Counted from the stretch's first letter, positions 1 through 7,351 are shown. The stretch: DNA of 13,861 nt from Chloroflexota bacterium (GCA_021815005.1 JAKAHL010000023.1:1-13861), one strand, 5' to 3'. Notes: generated from the letters alone by a model not told the origin. A program made the numbers and translations.

Positions 1-1146
1 ACGGAGGAGCAGGTCCTCCTGCGCGAGGCCGTGCGCGTCCTCGCCGATGAGCGCGTGGCGCCGCGCGCCGCCGAGATCGACCGCGACGGGGCCTTCCCCG
101 AGGACATCCGGCGCCTGCTCGCGGAGCAGGACGTGTTCGCGATCCCGTTCGCCGAGCGCCACGGCGGTCTCGGCGCGGACCTGCTGACCCTCGTCCTCGC
201 CATCGAGCAGCTGAGTCGCGCGTGTGCCACGACGGGGCTCATCCTGGCCGTCCAGGCGCTCGGCGCCGCGCCCATCCAGATGGCAGGCACCCCCGAGCAG
301 CAGGACCGCTGGCTGCCAGGCCTCGCCTCGGGCGAGAAGCTGATCGCCTTCGGCCTCACCGAGCCGGACGCCGGGTCGGACCCCTCGGGGATCCGGACCC
401 GCGCGGTCCGCGACGGCGACGACTACGTGATCGACGGCGGCAAGCGGTTCATCAGCCACGCCAGCGTCGCGGACTACGTCGTGGTGTTCGCGGTCACCAA
501 CCCCGAGGCGGCGAAGCCGAGTCGGCGCCTGTCGGCGGTCCTGGTGGAGACGGACCGTCCGGGCTTCAAGGTCACGCGGATCGAGCACAAGATGGGGCTT
601 CGGGGGTCGCCCACCGCCGAGCTCGCCTTCGACGGTCTCCGCGTGCCCGTGGCCAACCGGCTGGGCGACGAGGGCCAGGGCTTCGCCATCGCGATGAAGA
701 CATTCGAGCGGTCCCGGCCCGGCATCGCGGCCCAGGCCGTGGGCATCGCGCAGGGCGCCGTGGAGGCGGCAGCCGCCTACGCCAACCAGCGCCGCCAGTT
801 CGGCCACCCCATCGCGGAGCTCCAGATGGTCCAGGCGCTCCTGGCGGACATGGACGCCGCCACGGAGGCGGCCCGCCAGCTCCTGTACACGGCCTGCGCC
901 GAGATCGAGGCGGGGAGCGGCGAGACCGCGCGCTGGGCGGCCATCGCCAAGCTGGTGGCCGGCGACACCGCGATGCGCGTGACCACCGACGCCGTCCAGG
1001 TGTTCGGGGGCTACGGCTACACGGAGGACTTCCCCGTGGAGCGGATGATGCGCGACGCCAAGATCACCCAGCTCTACGAGGGCACCCAGCAGATCCAGCG
1101 GCTGATCGTGGCCCGGTCGCTGGCGGCGCGGGCCCCAACTTTGTAA
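1..1146 (+). CDS. Acyl-CoA dehydrogenase (5' end outside window)
   Basis: FAD-dependent acyl-CoA dehydrogenase, catalysing the alpha,beta-dehydrogenation of an acyl-CoA and passing electrons to ETF. The frame is open from base 1, so the gene starts upstream; 381 residues are visible, close to the usual length of about 380, so only a few residues are missing. Numbered from the first visible codon, the flavin-binding segment AFGLTEPDAGSD and the C-terminal GGYGYTEDFPVER and QLYEGTQQIQRL motifs are present. Glu360 in YEGT is at the position of the catalytic base in the short/medium/branched-chain members. The GTG at 31 is internal to conserved sequence and is unlikely to be the start. etfB and etfA follow 111 bases downstream, a common partnership. 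The chain-length specificity cannot be read from the sequence. Confidence 0.93.
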   Translation, partial: TEEQVLLREAVRVLADERVAPRAAEIDRDGAFPEDIRRLLAEQDVFAIPFAERHGGLGADLLTLVLAIEQLSRACATTGLILAVQALGAAPIQMAGTPEQQDRWLPGLASGEKLIAFGLTEPDAGSDPSGIRTRAVRDGDDYVIDGGKRFISHASVADYVVVFAVTNPEAAKPSRRLSAVLVETDRPGFKVTRIEHKMGLRGSPTAELAFDGLRVPVANRLGDEGQGFAIAMKTFERSRPGIAAQAVGIAQGAVEAAAAYANQRRQFGHPIAELQMVQALLADMDAATEAARQLLYTACAEIEAGSGETARWAAIAKLVAGDTAMRVTTDAVQVFGGYGYTEDFPVERMMRDAKITQLYEGTQQIQRLIVARSLAARAPTL

Positions 1147-1257
1147 TATTCTCGTATGACGTAAGCCGGACCCCGGCCGCAGCCGCGCGTCGGCAGGCGG
1201 GGGAGGCACGGTGCCCGGCAGCGCGCCGCGCACCACCCGTGGAGGAGCGACTGCCGC

Positions 1258-2043
1258 GTGCGAATCCTGGTGATGACCAAGCCCGTGCCGGATCCCGCGG
1301 CCAACGCCGAGCGTATGGGGCCGGACTTCCGCCTGGATCGCGGCGCATCGCCGACCGTGGTCAACGGCAACGACGAGTACGGGCTCGAGGCGGCGCTCCA
1401 GCTGGTGGAGGCGCTCGGCGGGGAGGTGGCGATCCTCACCATGGCCCCGGCCATCGGCGTCGAGACGATGCGCAAGGCGCTCGCCATGGGCGCCCTGCGA
1501 GGCGTCCTGGTTGCCGACGACGCCCTCGCCGGCGCGGACATCCCCACCACGATCCGCGTGCTCGCCGCGGCGGCGCAGACCCAGGAGTGGGACCTGCTGC
1601 TCGGCGGGCTCGACACCTCCGACGGCGCGGGCGGCGCGGTGACGGCGGGCGTGGCCGCGCGGCTCGGGCTGCCGCTCCTCTCGGCCGCGGCGCACATCGC
1701 GCCGGACGAGGCCGGCCGGAAGGTCCGCGTCAGGCGCCTGTCCGCCAAGGGCTACGACCTGCTCGAGGCGCCGATGCCGGCGGTCATCAGCTGCACGCAG
1801 GCCCTGGGCACCCCGCGCTACCCGTCGCTCAAGGGGATCATGGCCGCGCGGTCGCGGCAGATCACGACGCTCTCGCTGGCGGACCTGGGGGAGGGGCTGG
1901 TCCCGGCCGGCGGGCAGTGGCCCAGCCGGGTGGTCGGGGTGCAGCCGCCGCCATCGCGCGCCACGGGGCGCGCCGTCACGGGCGACGCCGCCGCGCAGGC
2001 CCGGGAGATCGCCGACTACCTCACCGCCCAGAGGATCATCTGA
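1258..2043 (+). CDS. etfB: Electron transfer flavoprotein beta subunit
   Basis: Beta subunit of the soluble heterodimeric electron transfer flavoprotein, which takes electrons from acyl-CoA dehydrogenases and passes them toward the quinone pool through ETF:quinone oxidoreductase. The product is 261 residues, the family norm. The N-terminus MRILVMTKPVPDP, the nucleotide (AMP)-binding segment GGLDTSDGAGG (116-126) and the R-x-P-S-L-K-G-I-M signature around 187-195 are all characteristic. The start is GTG, chosen because GGAGGAG lies about 11 bases upstream and the homologous N-terminus begins here. Its stop overlaps the etfA start by one base (TGATG), indicating translational coupling. Confidence 0.95.
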   Translation: MRILVMTKPVPDPAANAERMGPDFRLDRGASPTVVNGNDEYGLEAALQLVEALGGEVAILTMAPAIGVETMRKALAMGALRGVLVADDALAGADIPTTIRVLAAAAQTQEWDLLLGGLDTSDGAGGAVTAGVAARLGLPLLSAAAHIAPDEAGRKVRVRRLSAKGYDLLEAPMPAVISCTQALGTPRYPSLKGIMAARSRQITTLSLADLGEGLVPAGGQWPSRVVGVQPPPSRATGRAVTGDAAAQAREIADYLTAQRII

Positions 2044-3020
2044 TGCCGGCAGCGCTGCTCGTCATCGGCGAGGTCGCTGACGGCCACCTCACCAAGCTGT
2101 CCGCCGAGATCGCCACCCTCGCCGCGCGCCTCGCGTCGGAGATCGGGGGCGAGGCGCTCGGTCTCGTGCTCGACGCGGCGCCCGACGTGCCCGCCGCCGA
2201 GATGGCGGCGCACCTCCCGCGCGTCGTCAGCGTTGCGTCCGGGCCGGCCGCGGACGAAGTCTGGGCGCCGCATGCGGCAGCCGAGGCCCGGCGTCTCGTG
2301 GGCGAGGGCGCCACGCACGTCCTGGTCGGCGTGACCAACGACGGCCGCGACGTCGCGGGCCTCCTGTGCGGCGTGCTCGGCTGGGGGATCCTCGCCAACG
2401 CGGGCGGGGCCGCCTGGGAGGGCGGCCGCCTGGTGACCGACGCCCTGGTCCTCGCCGGGAAGGCGATCACCCGCAGCACCGTGGACGCCCCCAACGCCAT
2501 CGTGACCGTCGGGCCCGGCGCGGCCGAGGCGACGGCGCTCGCGGTGCCGGGCACGGTGGAGACCCGCACTCCTGCGGGCGAGACGCCGGTTCCGGCGGCT
2601 GTCGTCCTCGAGCGTGTCGCCGAGGAGGGCTCGGCGGTGTCGCTGGAGGAGGCTCGGGTGGTGGTGGTGGGCGGCCGCGGGGTTGGCGGGCCGGAGGGCT
2701 TCGGCCTCGTGGACGAGCTCGCCGCGCTGCTGGGCGGCGTGACCGGCGCCTCGCGGGCGGCCGTGGACGCGGGCTGGATCCCGTACGCCCGGCAGGTCGG
2801 CCAGACCGGCAAGGTGGTCCGGCCGCTGCTCTACCTGGGGATGGGCGTGTCGGGCGCGATGCAGCACCGGGCGGGGATGCAGGGCTCGCAGCACATCATC
2901 GCGGTCAACCGCGACCCGGACGCGCCGATTGCCGAGATCTCCGACCTGTTCGTCATCGGGGACCTGTTCGAGGTCGGCCCGGCGCTCGCGGCCGAGCTGC
3001 GCGCGCGTAGGGCAGGGTAG
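2043..3020 (+). CDS. etfA: Electron transfer flavoprotein alpha subunit
   Basis: Alpha subunit of ETF, which binds FAD in its C-terminal domain. The product is 325 residues, typical for the family. The N-terminal domain (about 1-190) is the ETF alpha/beta fold. The C-terminal FAD domain shows VVVGGRGVGG (207-216), the GQTGKVVRPLLYLGMGVSGA block (253-272) and APIAEISDLFVIGDLFEV (294-311), all hallmarks of EtfA. The start ATG overlaps the etfB stop by one base. The same frame is open far upstream across etfB and the dehydrogenase gene, but that extension is a high-GC shadow and not part of this protein. Confidence 0.95.
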   Translation: MPAALLVIGEVADGHLTKLSAEIATLAARLASEIGGEALGLVLDAAPDVPAAEMAAHLPRVVSVASGPAADEVWAPHAAAEARRLVGEGATHVLVGVTNDGRDVAGLLCGVLGWGILANAGGAAWEGGRLVTDALVLAGKAITRSTVDAPNAIVTVGPGAAEATALAVPGTVETRTPAGETPVPAAVVLERVAEEGSAVSLEEARVVVVGGRGVGGPEGFGLVDELAALLGGVTGASRAAVDAGWIPYARQVGQTGKVVRPLLYLGMGVSGAMQHRAGMQGSQHIIAVNRDPDAPIAEISDLFVIGDLFEVGPALAAELRARRAG

Positions 3021-3062
3021 CTGGGCGGCCCGGGGGATGGGGACGCGCCGGGGGCGAGGACG

Positions 3063-3683
3063 ATGACGGGCGCGGTCGCCTGGCTGCTGGGCGTCGCGAT
3101 CGTGGCCCTCGTGGCCGCGGTGGCGATCCGCCGCACCGCGGGACTGGCCCGGCGCACCCGGCAGCTGGAGCGGCTCCAGGCCGACGTCGTTGGGATCAGC
3201 CAGCGGCTGGCCGCCATCGTGGACCCGCTGGTGGGGAGCCTTGACGAGGTGCGCCGCGGCGCGGGCGACCCGGCAGGGGCCGGGGTGGCCGCGGAGGCCG
3301 CCCGGGCGGGCCTGCGGGACCTGGGCCGTGAGACGCGCGCCCTGCGATCCCCGGCCGCCCTGGCCGATCGCGTGGCCTCGCTGGCGTGGGAGGTGGACCG
3401 AGCCGCCCGGTCCGCGGACCTGGCGGCGCACGGCCTCGCGCAGATGGGCCGCGCCCGGCGCGACGCGGACGCCGAGGCCCAGACCTCGCTCAAGCGCGGC
3501 ACGCTCGGCCTGCGCCACGCCCGCGAGGCCGTGACCCGCGTGATGGTCGAGGTGGCCGGGCTGCGACCGGCCGACCTGCGGGCGATGCCGGCGGCAGCCG
3601 GGCGCGGACCCGACGCCGGGCCCGTCGGCGCGCTTCCCGAGGACGACCTGCCGCTCGGGGCGGGCGGGCCGCCGAGCCCCTGA
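3063..3683 (+). CDS. Hypothetical membrane-anchored protein, 206 aa
   Basis: No family recognised. Residues about 4-22 form one hydrophobic segment (alanine, valine, leucine, isoleucine) followed by positive charges (RRTAGLARRTR), so the protein is probably anchored with the remainder in the cytoplasm. Residues about 30-165 are rich in Arg, Ala, Glu and Leu with helical, possibly coiled-coil character, and the tail is Gly/Pro-rich. The start ATG has GAGG just upstream, at rather short spacing. It lies 42 bases after etfA and ends just before the nrdR promoter region, so it may be the last gene of the etf operon. Codon use resembles its neighbours. The gene is likely real but its function is unknown. 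Confidence 0.65.
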   Translation: MTGAVAWLLGVAIVALVAAVAIRRTAGLARRTRQLERLQADVVGISQRLAAIVDPLVGSLDEVRRGAGDPAGAGVAAEAARAGLRDLGRETRALRSPAALADRVASLAWEVDRAARSADLAAHGLAQMGRARRDADAEAQTSLKRGTLGLRHAREAVTRVMVEVAGLRPADLRAMPAAAGRGPDAGPVGALPEDDLPLGAGGPPSP

Positions 3684-3687
3684 TCCA

Positions 3688-3703
3688 GCGCAGCATGTAG
3701 TGG
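3688..3703. promoter_or_regulatory. Candidate NrdR box 1 (degenerate)
   Basis: This 16-base site has a good right half (TAGTGG, 3698-3703) identical to that of the second box, and a weak left half (GCGCAG). Its start is exactly 31 bases from that of the box at 3719, leaving a 15-base gap. That is the tandem arrangement, about three helical turns, described for NrdR operators. The assignment rests on spacing and on the gene downstream. Confidence 0.5.
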
Positions 3704-3709
3704 TATCCT
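3701..3709 (+). promoter_or_regulatory. Possible extended -10 of the nrdR operon
   Basis: TGGTATCCT fits an extended -10 (TGn then TATCCT, 4 of 6 to consensus). It overlaps the end of box 1 and lies between the two candidate NrdR boxes, where a repressor would block it. Transcription would start near 3716, giving a leader of about 36 bases. There is no convincing -35. Confidence 0.4.
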
Positions 3710-3718
3710 CCCGCTGCA

Positions 3719-3734
3719 CCACTATGGGTAGTGG
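3719..3734. promoter_or_regulatory. Candidate NrdR box 2 (palindrome)
   Basis: CCACTATGGGTAGTGG is a 16-base palindrome with perfect 6-base arms (CCACTA/TAGTGG) around TGGG. It matches the length and the CACTA...TAGTG core of the NrdR box. It ends 17 bases before the nrdR start codon. CCACTA can also pair with the TAGTGG at 3698 to form a 7-base hairpin stem (3698-3704 with 3718-3724), so an RNA structure is an alternative. Confidence 0.6.
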
Positions 3735-3751
3735 TGGGAGCGGGAGAGTGC

Positions 3752-4237
3752 ATGCGCTGCCCCCAATGCGGGAACCGTGACAGTCGCGTCGTGGACTCGC
3801 GCGACCTCGACGATTCGGCCACCATCCGCCGTCGCCGGGAGTGCCCGTCCTGCTCCATGCGCTTCACCACCTACGAGCGGATCGAGGCCGCGCGCCTGGT
3901 GGTGATGAAGCGGGACGGCACCCGCCAGGAGTGGGACCGCGACAAGCTGGCGGCGGGCCTCGCCAAGGCGCTGACCCGCCGCCCCGTGGCCGACGACGCG
4001 GCCGATCGCGCTGCGGACGACATCGAGGCCGAGATCCGCTCCGCCGGCCAGAGCGAGGTCCCCAGCGCCCGCGTCGGCGCGCTCGCGATGGACCGGCTGC
4101 GCTCGCTGGACCACATCGCGTACATCCGGTTCGCCTCCGTGTACCAGAGCTTCGAGGACCTCGAGGACCTCAAGCGCGAGGTGGACTCGCTGTTCGCGGA
4201 GGGCCCGATCGCCAAGCGGGGGAAGGCGACCCGATGA
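3752..4237 (+). CDS. nrdR: Transcriptional repressor NrdR
   Basis: Zinc-ribbon and ATP-cone repressor that senses ATP/dATP and controls ribonucleotide reductase genes. The product is 161 residues. The zinc ribbon has Cys3-x2-Cys6 and Cys31-x2-Cys34 at exactly the canonical positions, with the conserved VVDSR and [10 protein letters not shown]3-FTTYER stretches. The ATP-cone domain spans about residues 48-138 ([18 protein letters not shown] through [12 protein letters not shown]). The ATG at 3752 gives the canonical N-terminus MRCPQCG and has GGGAG 10-15 bases upstream; an in-frame GTG at 3731 lies inside the palindrome and is rejected as the start. The stop overlaps the dcd start (ATGA). No ribonucleotide reductase gene is in the window, so apart from its own promoter the targets are elsewhere. 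Confidence 0.95.
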   Translation: MRCPQCGNRDSRVVDSRDLDDSATIRRRRECPSCSMRFTTYERIEAARLVVMKRDGTRQEWDRDKLAAGLAKALTRRPVADDAADRAADDIEAEIRSAGQSEVPSARVGALAMDRLRSLDHIAYIRFASVYQSFEDLEDLKREVDSLFAEGPIAKRGKATR

Positions 4238-4827
4238 GCGTGCTCGCGGACCGCGACATCCGGGCCGAGATCGAGGCCGGGCGGGTGCGGATCGACCCGT
4301 ACGATCCGGCTGACCTCCAGCCGAGCTCCGTGGACCTGCACCTCGACGCCTCGTTCCGGGTGTTCCGCAACAACCGGTATCCGTTCATCGACCCGCGCGC
4401 CGCCCAGCCGGACCTGACCGAGCTGCTGTCCATCGCCGGCGACGAGCCGTTCATCCTCCACCCCGGCGAGTTCGTCCTCGGCCAGACGGTCGAGTGGGTG
4501 GAGCTGCCCGACGACCTCGTGGCGAGGCTCGAGGGCAAGAGCTCGCTCGGGCGGCTGGGGCTGCTGATCCACTCCACGGCGGGCTACGTGGACCCCGGCT
4601 GGAAGGGGACGCTCACCCTCGAGCTGTCCAACGTCGCCAACCTGCCCATCGCGCTGTACGCGGGCATGCGCATCGGGCAGATCTCCTTCTTCCGGATGAG
4701 CTCGTCCGTGGAGCGGCCGTACGGCAGCAAGGGGCTCGGTTCCAAGTACCAGGGACAGCGCGAGCCCACGGCGTCGGCGTTCCACGCGGACTTCGAGCGC
4801 GGGCGCCGGACGCGGCCGGCGGGCTAG
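4234..4827 (+). CDS. dcd: dCTP deaminase, probably bifunctional (dUMP-forming)
   Basis: Deaminates dCTP in the route to dUMP and dTTP. The product is 197 residues with the dUTPase-like fold. The catalytic block [24 protein letters not shown] (100-123) and TLELSN (128-133, with the catalytic Glu130) are intact, and the C-terminal [14 protein letters not shown] closes the active site in the family. From memory, the sequence is close along its whole length to the Mycobacterium tuberculosis DCD:DUT enzyme, which converts dCTP directly to dUMP, so bifunctionality is likely but inferred. It overlaps nrdR by 4 bases, so a deoxynucleotide regulator and enzyme are co-expressed. The hydrolase gene follows after 2 bases. 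Confidence 0.93.
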   Translation: MSVLADRDIRAEIEAGRVRIDPYDPADLQPSSVDLHLDASFRVFRNNRYPFIDPRAAQPDLTELLSIAGDEPFILHPGEFVLGQTVEWVELPDDLVARLEGKSSLGRLGLLIHSTAGYVDPGWKGTLTLELSNVANLPIALYAGMRIGQISFFRMSSSVERPYGSKGLGSKYQGQREPTASAFHADFERGRRTRPAG

Positions 4828-4829
4828 CG

Positions 4830-5696
4830 ATGGCGATCAACGACGCCGTCCACTGGCGCGCGGACCTCGGCGGCGGGACCACCGTCGCGCTGATCCAGGC
4901 CGGCACCTTCCGCTCGGACGCCGGCACCCTGCTGGGGCCCGTGCCGTGGGTGCTGTGGCGCCCGTGGGCCGAGGCCGAGCTCGACGAGAACCGGCGCCTC
5001 ACGCAGGCGCTCAACTGCCTGCTCGTCGAGACGCCCGCGGGACGGGTGCTGATCGAGACGGGCATCGGCGAGCGGCTGGACGCCAAGAACCGCGCGATGC
5101 GCGGCTACGAGGGCCTGCCCGTCGCGCCGCGGCTGCGCGAGGCCGGCTTCGACCCGGGATCGGTGGACATCGTCGCGCTGAGCCACCTGCACTTCGACCA
5201 CGCGGGCGGGCTGCTGCTCGCGGACGGGACCAGGGCGTTCCCGCGCGCCCGGATCGTGGCCCAGCGGGCCGAGTGGGAGGTGGCCCTGTCGGGTAACTCG
5301 CGCGTGCTCGCCTCGTACGACCAGCCCGAGCTGCGCCTCGTGGCCGACTGGGGCGCCGAGGGATGGGCGGAGGGGGACCGCGAGCTCCTGCCGGGCGTGG
5401 AGGTCGTGTCCACCGGCGGGCACTCCAAGGGGCACCAGGCGATCATCGTCCGGGGGACCGGGCCGGCCGCGCGCACCGTGGCCTTCTTCGGCGATCTGGC
5501 GATGCGCCCGTGGTCGGCCAACCCGCGCTGGGTGACCAGCTTCGACGACTTCCCGCTCGACTCGGTCGAGGTCAAGGGCGAGCTGTTCCGCCGGGCGGTG
5601 GAGGGGGACTGGACCGTGGTGCTCTCGCACGAGCGGCTGGCGCCGGTGGGGAAGCTGACGCCGGACCGCGACCGGTTCCGCTTCGACGCGCTGTAG
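4830..5696 (+). CDS. Metallo-beta-lactamase-fold hydrolase (lactonase-like)
   Basis: A 288-residue member of the metallo-beta-lactamase superfamily. The dinuclear-metal motif H119-x-H121-x-D123-H124 (SHLHFDHAGG), His198 in GGHSKGHQ, Asp222 in FFGDLAM and His267 in VLSHE supply the full set of metal ligands, so the enzyme should be active. The N-terminal layout (substrate-side loop with NCLLVETPAGRVLIETG) resembles the AHL-lactonase/YtnP-like branch, but substrate cannot be assigned. There is no signal peptide. It begins 2 bases after the dcd stop, so it is the third gene of the nrdR-dcd operon. A link to nucleotide metabolism is not evident from the protein itself. Confidence 0.88.
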   Translation: MAINDAVHWRADLGGGTTVALIQAGTFRSDAGTLLGPVPWVLWRPWAEAELDENRRLTQALNCLLVETPAGRVLIETGIGERLDAKNRAMRGYEGLPVAPRLREAGFDPGSVDIVALSHLHFDHAGGLLLADGTRAFPRARIVAQRAEWEVALSGNSRVLASYDQPELRLVADWGAEGWAEGDRELLPGVEVVSTGGHSKGHQAIIVRGTGPAARTVAFFGDLAMRPWSANPRWVTSFDDFPLDSVEVKGELFRRAVEGDWTVVLSHERLAPVGKLTPDRDRFRFDAL

Positions 5697-5705
5697 CTTC
5701 GCCCG

Positions 5706-5753
5706 CGACCGGCGGCGGCGACGCCCGACCGGCGGCGCGCCCGACCGGCGGCG
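5706..5753. repeat. Three short direct repeats between convergent genes
   Basis: CGACCGGCGGCG occurs three times, at 5706-5717, 5726-5737 and 5742-5753, in the 75-base gap between the converging hydrolase and ccdA-like genes. The spacing is uneven (20 then 16 bases). No hairpin with a T-run is visible. It may be simple high-GC slippage. Confidence 0.55.
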
Positions 5754-5771
5754 CCACCGGGAGCCGGGAGC

Positions 5772-6587
5772 CTACACGCCGCCCCAGGCGAAGTAGCGGG
5801 GCAGCAGCGCCAGCAGGTCCAGGATCATCGCCGCGCCGATGGCCGCCACCAGCAGGCCGCCAACCAGCGACACGGCCCGGCCGTGCCGAACCAGCGGCCG
5901 CAGCAGGCCCGGCGCGCGATCGTAGAAGGCCGCGAGCAGCAGGAACGGGATGCCCAGGCCAGCGGTGTACCCCACCAGGAGCGCCGCGCCCTGCAGGGCC
6001 GTCGCGGACGTGGCCGCCATCATCAGGATCCCGCCGAGGATCGCCCCGATGCACGGCGTCCAGCCGATGGCGAACACGGCGCCCAGCGCGAATGAGGCGC
6101 CGTACCCCGCTCGTCGCCCCACCAGCCTGTTGCCGAGCCGACTGGCCGCCCCGGCGTCGGCGGCCGCCAGCGTGAGGCCGCCGGTCAGGCCGGTGAGGCC
6201 CGCCGTCGCGCCCGCGTCGAGCGGCCGCCAGGTGCGCTCGAGGACGGGGACGTGGATGAGGCCGGCCAGCGAGAGGCCCATGACCAGCAGCAGGCTCCCG
6301 CCGACGATCCGCAGCGGCCGGATGTAGTCCGCGATCGGGCCGCCCACGAAGGCCGCGGTCACCCCCAGCAGCGTGAACACGGCGCCGAAACCGAGCACGT
6401 ACGCGACGGCGTGGCGCATGGCCGTCCAGCGCGTGGTGCGCGCCCGCCGGGCGTCCTGGCCGGCGGCCGCCACGGCGACGGCCGTCAGCTGCCCGATGTA
6501 CGCCGGCACCAGGGGCAGCACGCAGGGCGAGGCGAACGAGATCAGCCCGGCCGCGACCGCCACGAGCAGGGAGGCGTTGCCGCTCAC
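5772..6587 (-). CDS. ccdA: CcdA-like cytochrome c biogenesis / thiol-disulfide membrane protein
   Basis: Polytopic protein of the CcdA/DsbD transmembrane family, which moves reducing power across the membrane to periplasmic thioredoxin-like proteins. The product is 271 residues with about six hydrophobic segments. The two redox cysteines sit in the diagnostic motifs SFASPCVLPLVPAYI (Cys22) and GWTPCIGAILGGIL (Cys179). The loop between the first and second halves (about 117-160) is longer and more Gly/Ala-rich than usual. The start is GTG, which gives the standard family N-terminus and overlaps the upstream gene's stop by 4 bases (GTGA); the longer open frame upstream is a shadow of the glutaredoxin-like gene. 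Co-expression with a small CxxC protein suggests the two act in one thiol pathway. No other cytochrome c maturation genes are in the window. Confidence 0.9.
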   Translation of the reverse strand: MSGNASLLVAVAAGLISFASPCVLPLVPAYIGQLTAVAVAAAGQDARRARTTRWTAMRHAVAYVLGFGAVFTLLGVTAAFVGGPIADYIRPLRIVGGSLLLVMGLSLAGLIHVPVLERTWRPLDAGATAGLTGLTGGLTLAAADAGAASRLGNRLVGRRAGYGASFALGAVFAIGWTPCIGAILGGILMMAATSATALQGAALLVGYTAGLGIPFLLLAAFYDRAPGLLRPLVRHGRAVSLVGGLLVAAIGAAMILDLLALLPRYFAWGGV

Positions 6588-6883
6588 CGCTCGTCCGCGT
6601 CCCCCGGGTCGCCGTCCAGGGCCGAGGCGAGGAAGCGCTCGAGCGCCGCCGGGTCGGTGGCCAGCTCCAGCTCGCGGCGGCCGACGGCCACGACCGGGAT
6701 GACCAGCCCGTACCGGCGCTGCAGCGTGTCGTCGTCCTCGATGCTGCGCTCCACGACGGCCGGGGCCGGGAGTCCCCGCGACGCTCGCTCGGCCAGCAGC
6801 GCCTCCAGGCGGGCGTGCGCGTGGTCGCACAGGTGGCAGCCGGGGCGGCCGTACAGGACGATCTGGGGCGGGGTGGCGATCAC
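6584..6883 (-). CDS. Glutaredoxin-like (DUF836-type) thiol protein
   Basis: A 99-residue thioredoxin-fold protein. LYGRPGCHLC carries the CxxC pair (Cys16, Cys19) at the end of the first strand, and IPVVAV (62-67) provides the conserved cis-proline loop. The size and the HLCD motif match the glutaredoxin-like DUF836 group. There is no signal peptide, so it is cytoplasmic. The start is GTG: an in-frame stop lies four codons upstream, and no other start is available. There is no Shine-Dalgarno sequence; a TAGAAT -10 sits 6 bases before the GTG, implying a leaderless transcript. It overlaps the CcdA-like gene by 4 bases and is probably its electron partner or a linked thiol protein (inference). 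Confidence 0.85.
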   Translation of the reverse strand: MIATPPQIVLYGRPGCHLCDHAHARLEALLAERASRGLPAPAVVERSIEDDDTLQRRYGLVIPVVAVGRRELELATDPAALERFLASALDGDPGDADER

Positions 6884-6889
6884 CGCGCC

Positions 6890-6895
6890 ATTCTA
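6890..6895 (-). promoter_or_regulatory. -10 element of the glutaredoxin-ccdA operon (leaderless)
   Basis: On the minus strand this reads TAGAAT (5 of 6 to consensus), followed by exactly six bases and then the GTG start. This is the spacing of leaderless promoters. It mirrors the element at 6935. Confidence 0.65.
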
Positions 6896-6934
6896 GGGGC
6901 GTTCCCGGACGGCGCCCGGCGCTGCGCGGGGCTC

Positions 6935-6940
6935 TAGAAT
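6935..6940 (+). promoter_or_regulatory. -10 element of the globin gene (leaderless)
   Basis: TAGAAT followed by CGGGGC and the ATG at 6947, again exactly six bases. Together with the minus-strand copy it forms the inverted pair ATTCTAG (6890-6896) / CTAGAAT (6934-6940). Confidence 0.68.
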
Positions 6941-6946
6941 CGGGGC

Positions 6947-7351
6947 ATGGTCGAGGCGAGCCTGTACGAGCGTGTCGGCGGGATGCCGTTCTTCGAGCAG
7001 CTGGTGGACCGCTTCTACGCCGCCATCCGTCAGGATCCGGTGGTCGGCCCGATGTACGCGGCCGACCCCGACGACCCCGAGCTGGCCGGCCCTCGACGCC
7101 GGCTGACGCTGTTCCTGGTGCAGTACTGGGGCGGACCCACCACGTACCTGGCCGAGCGCGGCCATCCCCGCCTGCGCGGCCGCCACGCCCGCTACGAGAT
7201 CGGCGACGCGGCCCGCGACCGGTGGCTCCTCCACATGGGGGCTGCGATCGACGCGTCCGGGGCCGCCCCGGCCGAGCGCGCGGAGCTGCACCGGTACATG
7301 GCGCTGGCGGCGGACGCCCTCCGGAACGTCGACGAGCTCGCTGACCGGTAG
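6947..7351 (+). CDS. glbO: Group II truncated haemoglobin
   Basis: Haem protein of the truncated haemoglobin family, group II (TrHbO), cytoplasmic; members bind O2 and are linked to oxygen or NO/peroxide chemistry. The product is 134 residues, the usual size. It opens with SLYERVGG, has Tyr24 (B10) in DRFY, a CD-region Tyr37 (MYAAD), the QYWGGP block (59-64), RGHPRLRGRH with the proximal His80, and Trp93 (G8) in ARDRW, the group II hallmark. The start ATG lies 6 bases after a TAGAAT -10 with no Shine-Dalgarno sequence, so translation is probably leaderless. It is divergent from the thiol-redox operon, and shared control of the two is plausible. Confidence 0.94.
   Translation: MVEASLYERVGGMPFFEQLVDRFYAAIRQDPVVGPMYAADPDDPELAGPRRRLTLFLVQYWGGPTTYLAERGHPRLRGRHARYEIGDAARDRWLLHMGAAIDASGAAPAERAELHRYMALAADALRNVDELADR

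Noticed and set aside
222..2042. Long plus-strand open frame running into etfA
   Set aside because: It overlaps the dehydrogenase gene and etfB in another frame and its translation is Arg/Gly/Pro/Ala-rich low-complexity; only the part from 2043 is etfA.
2016..3722. 568-codon minus-strand open frame opposite etfA
   Set aside because: Antisense to well-supported genes, with His/Arg/Gly-rich composition typical of high-GC shadow frames.
3731..3751. Upstream GTG start for nrdR
   Set aside because: It lies inside the candidate NrdR box and would displace the canonical MRCPxC N-terminus.
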